The notes under the pieces are model-generated. The model ran no database searches. It was given only the letters and a program-made list of their open reading frames with translations, and was not told the origin of the DNA. Shown in pieces: positions 17,420 to 26,917 of a stretch of 64,000 bases of DNA. Both the position numbers and the translations under genes were made by a program. The DNA comes from Sphingobacterium sp. xlx-96 (GTDB taxonomy: Bacteria; Bacteroidota; Bacteroidia; Sphingobacteriales; Sphingobacteriaceae): positions 372,001-436,000 of the forward strand of contig NZ_WFKM01000001.1 in assembly GCF_011007365.1 (NCBI RefSeq), given 5' to 3'. Every line of letters starts with the position of its first letter. The stretch's first letter is position 1.

Positions 17420-18274
17420 ATGATAACTATTAAAAACTTAAATTTTAGCTATTCCCGATCCCGTCCTTTATTCACAGACTTGGATTTAAGTCTACAGGGG
17501 GGACGGATTTATGGGTTACTTGGGAAAAATGGCGCTGGGAAATCCACCTTATTGAAAAACATTGCAGGACTGGTTTATCCTCAAGGAGGGAGCATAGCCG
17601 TTCTCGGTAAAGATCCTAGCCAAAGATCGGTAGAAACATTGCAACAGATCAGTTTTATTCCGGAAGAGTTTCATCTACCCGCAGTCAAATCTGATGCTTT
17701 TGTAAAGGCAAACTCGGGGTTCTATCCCGAGTTTGATCACCAGTATTTTAAAGAACTTATTCAAGAGTTTGCTATTCCTGTTCATGAACAGCGGTTGGCG
17801 GACATGAGTTATGGACAAAAGAAAAAATACATTATTTCTTTTGGTTTAGCGAGTCGAACAAAGTTAATTATCATGGATGAGCCTACGAATGGCTTGGATA
17901 TACCTTCTAAAGCGCAGTTTAGAAAGGTTATGGCGTCGGCTTTGACGGACGACCGATGTTTTATTATTTCCACGCATCAGGTTCGCGACCTGGATAATTT
18001 AATCGATACTGTGATCATACTCAATGATCGTAAGGTCGTGATGAATGCTACCATCGATCAGTTGGCCAATGCGTTTTTGTTTCGCAAAATGGTCGAACTT
18101 CCTTCGACAGTAATCTATGCAGAGCAAGCTATGGGAGGCTATAATACGATTTCGGTTAATCACGGAGAGGAACATTCGAAAGTAGACCTCGAACTACTGT
18201 TTAACGCTGTTTTAGAACAAAAGATACAATTTGAAAACCTTTTAAATACCTCGAACAATGAACAATACGCTTAA
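17420..18274 (+). CDS. ABC transporter ATP-binding protein
   Basis: A 284-residue ATPase with Walker A GLLGKNGAGKSTLL near residue 32, the signature MSYGQKKKY, Walker B LIIMDEPTNGLD and a switch His in ISTHQVRD. The layout matches single-NBD exporters of the YtrB/EcsA type. The stop lies 17 bases inside the next gene, the membrane partner. It is the first gene of a four-gene operon with a palindromic operator at its start codon. The substrate is unknown; related GntR-controlled ABC operons often respond to envelope stress or antibiotics. Confidence 0.9.
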   Translation: MITIKNLNFSYSRSRPLFTDLDLSLQGGRIYGLLGKNGAGKSTLLKNIAGLVYPQGGSIAVLGKDPSQRSVETLQQISFIPEEFHLPAVKSDAFVKANSGFYPEFDHQYFKELIQEFAIPVHEQRLADMSYGQKKKYIISFGLASRTKLIIMDEPTNGLDIPSKAQFRKVMASALTDDRCFIISTHQVRDLDNLIDTVIILNDRKVVMNATIDQLANAFLFRKMVELPSTVIYAEQAMGGYNTISVNHGEEHSKVDLELLFNAVLEQKIQFENLLNTSNNEQYA

Positions 18275-19070
18275 TAGCCGCCGCCTAGGTATGCTGATTC
18301 ATAGACAGTGGATTGAATTTGGCAAAATTTACCTGATGTCATTGGCTGTGCTGACAGGTATATTTGTAGCTTTCTATGGCTATAGTATCTATGAGGTATA
18401 CCGACAAAATGCAGATAACCATGCTTTACAGTCTATGTTGTCTTTTCGCCCTTATCTTTTTGTCTTTATGGGCTTATTATTTATCACCATCATATCGGGA
18501 ACCTATTTTTCTAATCTTGGGCAAAAGCCTAAAGCTATATTTGAGTTGTTGTTGCCCGCTTCAAGACTGGAAAAATTCAGTGTAGCTATATTCTATACGG
18601 TCATTTTGACAACGGTATCCTATATTTTGATTTTTTTTCTAGTCGATCTAGGCTTTGTCAGTTATATACGGTCAAATTTTTCTTCTTCATACAGCTATTT
18701 CGATCAGGAAAGCGGGCGTGAGGTCGTAGTTGATCAATTGATGTTTTTTTATAAGCAAGAAATCAATCCTAAAGTGTATTTAATGACTTTTTTGCCTTAT
18801 TTATTAAGCGCCCTTTTCCTTTTGGGATCGATAATGTTTACGAAGTTCCAGTATATCAAATCAGCTGTCTTACTAACGGTTTACATTTTATTATATAGCT
18901 TATTTATGCTAAAGGTGATTCAGTTTTTTACACAGGATACTATACGTATTAGTGAAGGAGTGTTTAGTGAAGAGGTATATATATTAAGAGTTATCTGCGT
19001 TCTAGGAGTATTGGTGACAGTCGCTGTATGGGGGATTGGGTATTTGAGATTGAAAGAGAAGGAGGTTTAA
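18258..19070 (+). CDS. ABC transporter membrane subunit
   Basis: A 270-residue protein with about six hydrophobic helices (near 20-40, 65-85, 110-135, 175-200, 205-225, 240-260). It overlaps the ATPase gene by 17 bases, which strongly links the two as a complex. No named family signature stands out. The helix layout resembles the permease subunits found with YtrA-type regulators. The next gene starts immediately after its stop. Confidence 0.75.
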   Translation: MNNTLNSRRLGMLIHRQWIEFGKIYLMSLAVLTGIFVAFYGYSIYEVYRQNADNHALQSMLSFRPYLFVFMGLLFITIISGTYFSNLGQKPKAIFELLLPASRLEKFSVAIFYTVILTTVSYILIFFLVDLGFVSYIRSNFSSSYSYFDQESGREVVVDQLMFFYKQEINPKVYLMTFLPYLLSALFLLGSIMFTKFQYIKSAVLLTVYILLYSLFMLKVIQFFTQDTIRISEGVFSEEVYILRVICVLGVLVTVAVWGIGYLRLKEKEV

Positions 19071-19448
19071 ATGGATTTTAATAACGGTAAGGCGATCTAT
19101 TTGCAGATTGCAGAACATGTATGCGAGCAGATTATGTTGGAACATTGGAAGGCCGAGGATAGGGTCCCGTCGGTACGGGAGCTTGCTGTTGAGCTGGAGG
19201 TGAATCCCAATACGGTAATGCGTACCTATGATTTTTTACAGCAGCGGAATATTATTTATAATAAACGCGGGATTGGTTTTTTTGTTAGTCCAAATTCAAA
19301 GAGCGAGGTGCAGGCGTACAAGAAAGGTATTTTTATAGAAGAAGAGTTGCCTCGGGTTTTTAGAAATATCTATTTATTGGATATAGGGCTGGACGAGTTG
19401 AAAGATCGTTATCAATTATTTGTAGATCAAAATTTTAAAACAAGTTAG
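19071..19448 (+). CDS. GntR family regulator, YtrA subfamily
   Basis: A 125-residue short GntR protein with a winged helix-turn-helix at about 10-75 (DRVPSVRELAVELEVNPNTVMRTYDFL is cut across two helices). Only a short dimerisation tail follows, as in the YtrA subfamily. These repressors usually control their own ABC operon. The operator-like palindrome at 17393-17416 is the obvious target. Start and stop are tightly packed between the permease gene and the gene at 19451. Confidence 0.9.
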   Translation: MDFNNGKAIYLQIAEHVCEQIMLEHWKAEDRVPSVRELAVELEVNPNTVMRTYDFLQQRNIIYNKRGIGFFVSPNSKSEVQAYKKGIFIEEELPRVFRNIYLLDIGLDELKDRYQLFVDQNFKTS

Positions 19449-19450
19449 TT

Positions 19451-20329
19451 ATGAACAGAAGTACAAAGCTATTAATCATTTTAGCGATATTACTATTTGT
19501 GATACCTGTAGGAGCTGTGGTGTTGTATACGGCATCGACTAATGTAGATTCAAAGGAATATGCAGAATCCGTAAAAAAGGAAGGGCAGGACCCCAATGCT
19601 CAGGATCATTTCCTGGTAACCCATAAGCTAAAAACATTTAATAATATCCATATTGCTAGTGATGGGTATAGTTATGTGAACCTGTATTTGGTCGAGAGCA
19701 AGGATTATGCTGTAAAGGTGGATAAGAGAAATGAAGGGCATGTTGTATGTAGTGTTGATGCATCTGGAGGATTAAAGATTGAGTCAAATCCGGGAAGTCG
19801 ATTTTCAATGATATCGATTTATGTATTTGCACCTGTAATCGACGAAGTACACCTGTCGAATATGCAAATCGGAAACCTGGAAACGAATTTAGATAGTCTT
19901 CGTATATTTGGTGACCGGATACGTAATACGATCCGATTTGGAGAAAATAAAAAGCTCGAAAGCTTGTCACTATCTTTGACAAATTCCAACATTAATTTAG
20001 GAAGTGCTTTGGAGGATTGGGCTCCGAATGAGTTGGAAGCTTTAAAGGTATTGTCTCTCAATTTGGATAAAAGCAACCTAGCGTTGAATACCAAAAATTA
20101 TCATCAGATAGATGCATATTTGAATAATTCTGGGCTTTCAAATGCTTTTTTTGAACAGAATGGGGAAGACAGCGTAAAGTATGCAATCGAAGATCTGAAG
20201 CTGACTACAGCAGGTAAGTCGAGAGTGCAATTTAATAAAGGAATTTCGATAAATCGCATTTCGGGAAAACTATCGGATAGCACGGTCACAAGTTTACCGA
20301 TATCACTACTCCGAGATCTTATCAAGTAA
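19451..20329 (+). CDS. Membrane-anchored protein of unknown function in the GntR/ABC operon
   Basis: A 292-residue protein with an N-terminal membrane helix (about 5-28) and then a beta-strand-rich extracytoplasmic region. Short repeating strands such as LESLSLSLTNSNINLG and LKVLSLNLDKSNLAL suggest a beta-helix or GIN/DUF2807-like fold, although I cannot confirm the family. It is the last gene of the operon, before a bidirectional terminator. It may be an envelope protein co-regulated with the transporter. Confidence 0.65.
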   Translation: MNRSTKLLIILAILLFVIPVGAVVLYTASTNVDSKEYAESVKKEGQDPNAQDHFLVTHKLKTFNNIHIASDGYSYVNLYLVESKDYAVKVDKRNEGHVVCSVDASGGLKIESNPGSRFSMISIYVFAPVIDEVHLSNMQIGNLETNLDSLRIFGDRIRNTIRFGENKKLESLSLSLTNSNINLGSALEDWAPNELEALKVLSLNLDKSNLALNTKNYHQIDAYLNNSGLSNAFFEQNGEDSVKYAIEDLKLTTAGKSRVQFNKGISINRISGKLSDSTVTSLPISLLRDLIK

Positions 20330-20330
20330 T

Positions 20331-20364
20331 AAAAAGAGAGGCTGTTTAAACAGCCTCTCTTTTT
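20331..20364. terminator. Bidirectional terminator between the GntR operon and pst genes
   Basis: A near-perfect palindrome, AAAAAGAGAGGCTG mirrored by CAGCCTCTCTTTTT, with A and T runs on opposite flanks. It can serve both converging units and overlaps the pstB stop by two bases. Confidence 0.92.
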
Positions 20365-21172
20365 AACTTATAAAGCCCTTTACATATTGTTGGGTGAGTT
20401 CATGCTGTGGGTTCAAAAGAATATCTTCCGTTTTTCCAAATTCTATTATCTCGCCGTTGTATACAAAAATGATGTAATCCGAAACCCGACGAGCCTGTCT
20501 AAGGATATGGGTTACCAACACAATAGTATAGTCATTCTTTAGATCTATCAGCAGGTTTTCAATGGTCTGTGTAGATATGGGGTCTAGGGCAGAGGTGCTC
20601 TCATCCCCAAGAATGATTTCCGGTTGGACTGCGAGGCCCCGTGCAAGGCAGAGCCTTTGTTGCTGTCCGATAGACAGGCTGGTTGCCGAGCTGTCCAGCC
20701 TGTCTTTGACCTCTTCCCATAGTCCTACATTTTTCAGCTGATTTTCAACAATATGGTGCAGTACTTTTTTGTTTCTTTCCCCATGTATCCGCGGGCCATA
20801 GGCTATATTGTCGAAGATCGACATAGGCAATGGGAAAGGGCGTTGGGAGAGTAGTCCCATTTTCTTCCGGATATGAGTTACTTCGGCGTCTTTTGCATAG
20901 ATATCCTCTCCGTTTACGAGTACCGATCCAGATACTTTTACATTCTTACTGTCATCCATAAGGCGATTCAACGTTTTGAGCAGGGTCGTTTTTCCACAGC
21001 CTGAGGGGCCAATAATGGAGGTTATTGAATTATTCGGAATATCGAGGTTGATATTTTTTAATATATGTTTGTCTTCTATGTACACATTCAAATCCTTGAT
21101 TTGTATGTGCGGCAACACAGGGAAGCTTATAATTTGTGTTTCTTCTGTTTGGAAGCTAGAATGTGTGTGCAT
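20363..21172 (-). CDS. pstB: Phosphate ABC transporter ATP-binding protein
   Basis: The 269-residue ATPase energises phosphate uptake. Walker A is SIIGPSGCGKTTLL, the signature TSLSIGQQQRLCLARGLA and Walker B EIILGDESTSALD. With this start it overlaps pstA by 46 bases and carries an extra N-terminal stretch of about 18 residues. A GTG at 21118 or the TTG beside it would remove the overlap. The last gene of pstSCAB, ending in a bidirectional terminator. No phoU follows, unlike many pst operons. Confidence 0.95.
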   Translation of the reverse strand: MHTHSSFQTEETQIISFPVLPHIQIKDLNVYIEDKHILKNINLDIPNNSITSIIGPSGCGKTTLLKTLNRLMDDSKNVKVSGSVLVNGEDIYAKDAEVTHIRKKMGLLSQRPFPLPMSIFDNIAYGPRIHGERNKKVLHHIVENQLKNVGLWEEVKDRLDSSATSLSIGQQQRLCLARGLAVQPEIILGDESTSALDPISTQTIENLLIDLKNDYTIVLVTHILRQARRVSDYIIFVYNGEIIEFGKTEDILLNPQHELTQQYVKGFIS

Positions 21173-21981
21173 ATGACAATAAATAAAATTATAAATGTTA
21201 AAATTAATGCAGAAGCGTACGCCCGTCCTTGAACTTCAGGTATAGGACTGCTCAGCTGAAAAAATATAGCCAATGGCAATGTCGCTGCCGGTTCATCAAT
21301 ATATAACGGAAGGTTGTCGCTAAATCCAGTAGTAATGAGGACCCCTGCAACATCACCTATGGCTCGGCCAAAGGCGAGAAGTACAGCGGTGAATATGCCT
21401 GGTTTTATATATTTTAATAATACCTGTGCCGTTTCCCATTTTGTAGCCCCTAGCGATGTGGTTATGTTTTTGAGGTCCAAAGGGATCGTTTTGAGCAATT
21501 CGTCCAATGTACGTACCACTATTGGGATGGTGAGTAGCGTTATCGTTATTACGCCCCCCAATAAGGACGCGCGGATACCAAACCACACCATAATGCTGAA
21601 CGCTATGGCGCCATACACAATAGATGGAATGCCAAATAGTACGTCAAATAATAGTCTGGAAGCCCGCACCATTATAGCGCTTTGATTGCTGTAAATATTC
21701 AGGTATATGGCTATAGGGATACCCAGTAGACAGGCAAGAATGGTCGACAATCCAGCCAGGTAAAGCGAGCCCAGGATAGCATTTAATATGCCTCCTTCCT
21801 TTCCGATGTAAAAGCCTCCTTGAGGAGTTTGGCTTATCATTTCCCAGCTCAGAAAGGGGAGTCCTTTAAATAGGATGATTCCAATTATTAAAAAAAGAGA
21901 ACCCGTTATAGATATCCCTGAGAATTGCATCAATAGTTTCGCAATTTTTTCTTTTCGTAATCTTGATTTGACAGTTGACAT
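21127..21981 (-). CDS. pstA: Phosphate ABC transporter permease
   Basis: A 284-residue inner-membrane subunit with about six helices. The EAA-type loop that docks with PstB reads TSLGATKWETAQVLLKYIKPG. Its start is separated from the pstC stop by a single shared base, so the two permeases are probably made together. It follows pstC in the order expected for pstSCAB. N-terminal positive residues (RLRKEKIAK) fit an inside start. Confidence 0.94.
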   Translation of the reverse strand: MSTVKSRLRKEKIAKLLMQFSGISITGSLFLIIGIILFKGLPFLSWEMISQTPQGGFYIGKEGGILNAILGSLYLAGLSTILACLLGIPIAIYLNIYSNQSAIMVRASRLLFDVLFGIPSIVYGAIAFSIMVWFGIRASLLGGVITITLLTIPIVVRTLDELLKTIPLDLKNITTSLGATKWETAQVLLKYIKPGIFTAVLLAFGRAIGDVAGVLITTGFSDNLPLYIDEPAATLPLAIFFQLSSPIPEVQGRAYASALILTFIILFIVICTHILASKQKKHKL

Positions 21982-22868
21982 TAGACTTTTCCCTCCAGTT
22001 TATTTAGAATAACACGCGAAATCAGGTTGAACCCGAAGATGATGACCAGTAATAGTAGTGCCGCAAACATTAAAGCCGCATCATAACGGGGGATGGACAT
22101 CATCTCTCCGAAGTTGTTTGCTATCAATGCCGGAATTGGGAAGCCCGCATCAAATAGAGATTTTGGCACCTGCGGAATATTCCCACAGACCATCAATACC
22201 GCAATAGTCTCTCCGAAAGCCCGCGATATAGCCAGTACTACGGCAGCGATTATCCCAGGTCTTGCTTTTTTGATGATTACTTTTTGTATCGTTTCCCATT
22301 TGGTGGCCCCTAGAGATAGTGATGCGGATTTTAATTCAGCAGGGATTGTTTGCAAGACCTCTACCATAATACTGATCATAATCGGGAAAATCATGACCGC
22401 GAGCACCATTCCTCCCGATACTACAGAGTATCCCGATGTCGAGCTTCCGAAAAAAGGACCGATATAATTTCCTATTAGTGGTACGACAAATAGAACGCCC
22501 CAGACCCCATAGAGTACGGGAGGAATAGCGGCCAGCACATTCATCAAGGGGAGCACGGTATTCCGGAGCCTATCGGAGGCATATTCGACAAGGTATAAGG
22601 AGGCCAGGATACAAAGAGGGACAGCTATCGCCAGCGCGATCACAGTTACCCACACCGTGCCCATAATAAATGGCAGGAAGCCGAATTTTCCCCTTAACGG
22701 CGACCAGATACTATCTGTCAATATAGAAAATAGACTTTGATCCTCGAGAAGGGGCAGCGCTTTAACGGTTAATCCAATACATATAAAGGCAATTACGGAT
22801 AGCATTAATATAAGCAACGTAAGAAATGCTCTTCGTATCCATAGGTCCTTCCATAGTCTTATTCTCAT
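21981..22868 (-). CDS. pstC: Phosphate ABC transporter permease
   Basis: A 295-residue inner-membrane subunit, the partner of PstA. The coupling loop reads LSLGATKWETIQKVIIKKARPG, with GETIAVLMVCGN close to the characteristic PstC stretch. Its start overlaps the pstS stop by four bases. The family length is normal. Confidence 0.94.
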   Translation of the reverse strand: MRIRLWKDLWIRRAFLTLLILMLSVIAFICIGLTVKALPLLEDQSLFSILTDSIWSPLRGKFGFLPFIMGTVWVTVIALAIAVPLCILASLYLVEYASDRLRNTVLPLMNVLAAIPPVLYGVWGVLFVVPLIGNYIGPFFGSSTSGYSVVSGGMVLAVMIFPIMISIMVEVLQTIPAELKSASLSLGATKWETIQKVIIKKARPGIIAAVVLAISRAFGETIAVLMVCGNIPQVPKSLFDAGFPIPALIANNFGEMMSIPRYDAALMFAALLLLVIIFGFNLISRVILNKLEGKV

Positions 22869-23863
22869 CGGTTCGTTATTTTATTGTTACTATTCACTGT
22901 ATCCGCTTTGATTTTTTCTAATTCGGTAGTCCGTTGTGCTGCGGTCATGGGCACATACCCGTTCGCGAGCAGGTGTTCTTGTTGTTGTTTGTCGAGGACA
23001 AATCGGATAAATTCCCGCATCAGTGGGTTTATATTACCCTTCTTAACGACAAATGCCAAAGGCCGTGAAGGTGGGGATGGGTATTGTCCCGCTGCCACTG
23101 CGCTAGTCAATTCATCAATAGTACCGTAAAAGCTTTCCTCTTTATCTATTTTGCCATTGGCATTCTGGTCTAGCGGAATGACCGCTATGTTTTCCGCCGT
23201 TCTTTTGCTAGACAGGTCGTATACATAATTAATGTTATTGAAGCCGATCGACGTTGGTTCATCTTTGATGGCCTGTGCCAAACCGGGATCGCCGAATATG
23301 CCTACACCCTTTAGGTCTTCTTGGTTCTGTCCGAAAAATTTGGCCCATGTCTCGGCTGCTCCCGCAGCATCAGATCTTACGTAAGCGCGGATGGGGAGAT
23401 TCACAAATTTAGTATCGATATCACTCCAGTTTTTATACCGTTGTGTTACGAAGATACCTTCCAGTTCCTTCTGCGTCAAGCCCCGCTCTCTAATGAGGTT
23501 TGCATTTGGATGTTTAGCGTTGTAGGTGCCCAGTACGGCATCTTTTGCTACAAATATGGGGAGGGCCCCATTTGTTAATTCCTGTTGGTGCAGATCTCGC
23601 GACACCAGACCTATATCCATCATATCGGTCAGCACATCAGTGATCCCTTTTCCCGCGCCTCCGGCAGAAATATTAAAACGTACATTCGGGTGTATTTTCT
23701 TAAAATCCTCACTCCATAAAACGACAATCGGGTACAAAGCAAAAGCACCAGAAATAGATATATTTCCAGAATAACCAGTCTTGTTATCATAGCTGTTTGA
23801 TTTTTTTGGCGCACAGCTTAATAAGGATAATGTTATCAATACACTGATAGTTAGTTTGTTCAT
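22865..23863 (-). CDS. pstS: Phosphate-binding lipoprotein
   Basis: A 332-residue substrate-binding protein. Its lipobox (LSLLSC, Cys17) implies attachment to a membrane facing the periplasm. It has SISGAFALYPIVVLWSEDF, the phosphate-binding AGGAGKGITDVL, and RSDAAGAAETWAKFF. It is the first gene of pstSCAB. A TATATTTG promoter element lies about 47 bases upstream. I saw no obvious Pho box. Confidence 0.93.
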   Translation of the reverse strand: MNKLTISVLITLSLLSCAPKKSNSYDNKTGYSGNISISGAFALYPIVVLWSEDFKKIHPNVRFNISAGGAGKGITDVLTDMMDIGLVSRDLHQQELTNGALPIFVAKDAVLGTYNAKHPNANLIRERGLTQKELEGIFVTQRYKNWSDIDTKFVNLPIRAYVRSDAAGAAETWAKFFGQNQEDLKGVGIFGDPGLAQAIKDEPTSIGFNNINYVYDLSSKRTAENIAVIPLDQNANGKIDKEESFYGTIDELTSAVAAGQYPSPPSRPLAFVVKKGNINPLMREFIRFVLDKQQQEHLLANGYVPMTAAQRTTELEKIKADTVNSNNKITNR

Positions 23864-23909
23864 TGTCTATTTTTTGACTTTGCTAATTTCAGTTCATCTC
23901 TTTTTTTTA

Positions 23910-23917
23910 CAAATATA
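23910..23917 (-). promoter_or_regulatory. Putative -7 element of pstSCAB
   Basis: The minus strand reads TATATTTG, an exact TAnnTTTG match, 47 bases before the pstS start. It lies back to back with the sulfite reductase promoter in the 169-base divergent gap. Confidence 0.5.
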
Positions 23918-23960
23918 TACTAATTTGGTAGATTATGTAGTTATTATAGTTTTTCTTTTA

Positions 23961-23968
23961 TACATTTG
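23961..23968 (+). promoter_or_regulatory. Putative -7 element of the sulfate assimilation operon
   Basis: TACATTTG matches TAnnTTTG and lies 65 bases before the sulfite reductase start, giving a leader of about 58 bases. No TTTG -33 box at ideal spacing. Confidence 0.45.
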
Positions 23969-24032
23969 TTTCGTCGTTCATGAAAATACAGGAATGGCAA
24001 GCTAAAGATTAATGGTGTTTTAGGTAAAAAAT

Positions 24033-26132
24033 ATGCAGAGTTTTCGTACTGAATTAGAGAATCCTATTGTCGAGCAGGAAATAATTGAGCTAGATAGGAA
24101 GATTAGGGCTTACCAGGAAGGGAAGTTGCCCGAGGAAAAGTTTAGATCGCTTCGTTTGGCAAGAGGAGTGTATGGACAGCGTCAAGCAGGTGTTCAGATG
24201 GTTCGCATTAAGTTACCTTTTGGGAAGGTTACATTTAAGCAATTGCTGAATATTGCCGCGATCTCTGACGAGTACGCGAGCCGTAACCTGCATCTTACCA
24301 CAAGACAGGATATACAGATTCATTACGTAAGCTTAGATAAAACACCCGAACTCTGGGCCAAATTGGCGGCTGATGATATTACGCTTCGGGAGGCCTGTGG
24401 TAATACCGTTCGCAATGTTACGGCTTCGGCGACGGCAGGGGTAGGCCCCGACGAACCTTTTGATGTATCGCCTTATGCCCAGCAAACATTTGAATACTTT
24501 CTGCGCAATCCCGTCTGTGCGGAGATGGGGCGTAAATTCAAAATAGCCTTTTCATCATCAGATAAAGATACAGCATTCTCCTATATACATGATTTCGGAT
24601 TTATCCCTAAGATCAAGCTGGTTGATGGCGTAGAGCAGCGCGGATTTAAGGTACTATTAGGAGGAGGGCTTGGCGCCCAGCCTATCTTGGCGGAGGAAGT
24701 GTTCGATTTTCTTCATGAAGATCACATCATACCTTATATGGAAGCTACACTTCGTGTATTTGACCGCTATGGAGAGCGCAATAACCGTAATAAAGCCCGG
24801 TTTAAGTATTTAGTCCAAAAGATGGGTTTGGAGGAAGTATTGCGCCTTATAGAGGAGGAAAGGATCGCAAATAAAAATCAGACTTACGTGGTGGATCGCA
24901 GCGCGGTAGAATTACCCGAGTTGCCTACCGATAAGGTGGAGCCTACATCGCCTGTAGACGAGACGTCCTATACCTTGTGGAGATCGACCAATGTGTTTCG
25001 CCAGAAACAGGATGGCTATTACGGCGTGTATGTAAAGGTTTTGACAGGTGATGTATCGACAGACAAAGCCCGGAAATTAGTTGAAGGCATAAAAGGCCAT
25101 GTCGCGGATGATATCCGTATTACGCAGGGACAAAATCTACTGTTCAAATATGTCCGCGAAGAGTCGTTGCCTCATTTGTTCAACCTGTTGACTACGCTGG
25201 ATCTGGCCAAGGCTGGATTTGACAGTACAGCCGATATTACGACCTGTCCCGGTACAGATACCTGTAATCTTGGGATTTCTAATTCTACAGAGATGGCACG
25301 TGTGCTCGAACGGTATATACACGAGTTCTATCAAGAGTTTGTAGTAGAGCAACGGTTGAAAATAAAAATTTCGGGCTGTATGAATTCCTGTGGACAACAC
25401 GGATTGGCCCATATTGGCTTTCATGGCAGTTCAGTCAAAGCGGACGGTAAAGTAGTACCGGCAGCGCAGGTGATGCTTGGAGGTGGTACTGTTGGTGACG
25501 GCAAGGGAAGGGTTGCCGAGCGCGTCATAAAGGTACCTACAAAACGTGTTCTTCAGGTGGTCGATCTGATTCTTTCAGATTATAAGGTAAATAAGGGCGT
25601 AGAAGAAGATTTTCATAGTTACTACGATCGATTTGGCAAAGACTATTTTTACAAGCTTTTGAAGCCATTGTCAGATCTGAGTACATTGGCAGGCGAAGAG
25701 TTTATCGACTGGGGGCATCAGGATACCTTTGCGACAGCGATAGGTGTTGGCGAGTGTGCCGGTGTGGTGATCGACCTTGTCGCTACTTTGCTGTTTGAGG
25801 CCGAGGAAAAAATAGATTGGGCCAAGCAGGCGCTGGACAAGGAGCAATATGCCGATGCCATCTATCATAGCTACAGTGCGTTCGTGTGGACGGCGAAAGC
25901 TTTATTATTGGATAAGGGCATCAACGCAAGTACACAGATCGCCGTGATCGATGCTTTCGATGAGACCTATGTGGCAAACGGTGATTTTCAATTTCCGACC
26001 TCCTTTTCAGATCGAGTGCTGCAGATTAATAAATACGAACCATCAAAGGATTTTGCAAAGGCTTATCTGACCCAAGCGACAGCATTTTATTATGAAGGAG
26101 CTGAACGGAGAGCGGTTCTAAAGTTGAATTAA
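24033..26132 (+). CDS. Sulfite reductase (siroheme/4Fe-4S) with C-terminal HEPN-like domain
   Basis: A 699-residue protein. Residues about 1-585 are a duplicated ferredoxin-type sulfite/nitrite reductase with NLHLTTRQDIQIHYV and the cofactor cysteines C405-x5-C411 (CPGTDTC) and C449-x3-C453 (CMNSC). These bind the siroheme-coupled cluster that reduces sulfite to sulfide. Residues about 595-699 are an all-helical HEPN-like domain (DWAKQALDKEQYADAIYHSYSAF is split over two helices), an uncommon fusion. Placed first in a sulfate operon with siroheme genes, sulfite rather than nitrite is the likely substrate. No CysJ-type flavoprotein is adjacent, so the donor is probably ferredoxin. Confidence 0.9.
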   Translation: MQSFRTELENPIVEQEIIELDRKIRAYQEGKLPEEKFRSLRLARGVYGQRQAGVQMVRIKLPFGKVTFKQLLNIAAISDEYASRNLHLTTRQDIQIHYVSLDKTPELWAKLAADDITLREACGNTVRNVTASATAGVGPDEPFDVSPYAQQTFEYFLRNPVCAEMGRKFKIAFSSSDKDTAFSYIHDFGFIPKIKLVDGVEQRGFKVLLGGGLGAQPILAEEVFDFLHEDHIIPYMEATLRVFDRYGERNNRNKARFKYLVQKMGLEEVLRLIEEERIANKNQTYVVDRSAVELPELPTDKVEPTSPVDETSYTLWRSTNVFRQKQDGYYGVYVKVLTGDVSTDKARKLVEGIKGHVADDIRITQGQNLLFKYVREESLPHLFNLLTTLDLAKAGFDSTADITTCPGTDTCNLGISNSTEMARVLERYIHEFYQEFVVEQRLKIKISGCMNSCGQHGLAHIGFHGSSVKADGKVVPAAQVMLGGGTVGDGKGRVAERVIKVPTKRVLQVVDLILSDYKVNKGVEEDFHSYYDRFGKDYFYKLLKPLSDLSTLAGEEFIDWGHQDTFATAIGVGECAGVVIDLVATLLFEAEEKIDWAKQALDKEQYADAIYHSYSAFVWTAKALLLDKGINASTQIAVIDAFDETYVANGDFQFPTSFSDRVLQINKYEPSKDFAKAYLTQATAFYYEGAERRAVLKLN

Positions 26133-26148
26133 AAAAAGAGAATAACGA

Positions 26149-26916
26149 ATGAATACGATACAACCATTTGTCACGCTAGTAGGAGCAGGTCCGGGTGATC
26201 CAGATTTGATCACGTTAAAGGGAATAAGGGCGATAGAGAGTGCCGATGTCATTTTATATGATGCATTGGTGAATGAATCGTTATTGTCTCATGCTAAAGC
26301 TGGCTGTACCAAGATATATGTCGGCAAGCGTGCCGAGCAATTGTCTACCTCACAGGATTATATTAACCGGCTGATGGTGGATTATGCATTGACGCATGGG
26401 CATGTCGTACGGCTCAAAGGGGGGGATCCTTTTGTTTTCGGCCGTGGGGGCGAAGAGCTGGATTATGTACATGGCTTTGGTATTGCCACAGCGGTGGTTC
26501 CGGGCGTTTCGTCGGCTATCGGGTTGACCGGTCTGCAGAAAATTCCATTGACCTACCGTGGGATCAGTGAGAGCTTCTGGGTCATCACAGGTTCAAAGTC
26601 AGACGGTAGCCTGTCCCATGATCTTACACGTGCCGCCGATACAGATGCTACGGTTGTGGTGTTGATGGGGTATGCCAAGTTACAGCAGATTGTTGCGTTG
26701 TATAAGTCGCATCAAAAATCGGAGCTTCCTATTGCGGTCATTCAAAATGGTTCTTTACCCAATGAGCGTATCGCATTAGGAACTATCGATTCTATCGTGG
26801 CAGAGGTCGAGAAATCTAATATAGGCGCCCCTGCTATACTCGTGATCGGCGAAGTGGTACGTAAGTATGAAGCATTTAATGATTTGCGTAAAGAGATTCA
26901 ATGTTTGGAAGGATAA
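26149..26916 (+). CDS. cobA: Uroporphyrinogen-III C-methyltransferase
   Basis: A 255-residue SAM-dependent methyltransferase that makes precorrin-2, the siroheme precursor. Family motifs are LVGAGPGDPDLITLKG near residue 10, YVGKRA near 62, VVRLKGGDPFVFGRGGEE, VPGVSSAIG and PLTYRG. It lies directly after the siroheme-dependent sulfite reductase and one base before the CysG-N-type gene, so the operon makes its own cofactor. Confidence 0.95.
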   Translation: MNTIQPFVTLVGAGPGDPDLITLKGIRAIESADVILYDALVNESLLSHAKAGCTKIYVGKRAEQLSTSQDYINRLMVDYALTHGHVVRLKGGDPFVFGRGGEELDYVHGFGIATAVVPGVSSAIGLTGLQKIPLTYRGISESFWVITGSKSDGSLSHDLTRAADTDATVVVLMGYAKLQQIVALYKSHQKSELPIAVIQNGSLPNERIALGTIDSIVAEVEKSNIGAPAILVIGEVVRKYEAFNDLRKEIQCLEG

Positions 26917-26917
26917 A

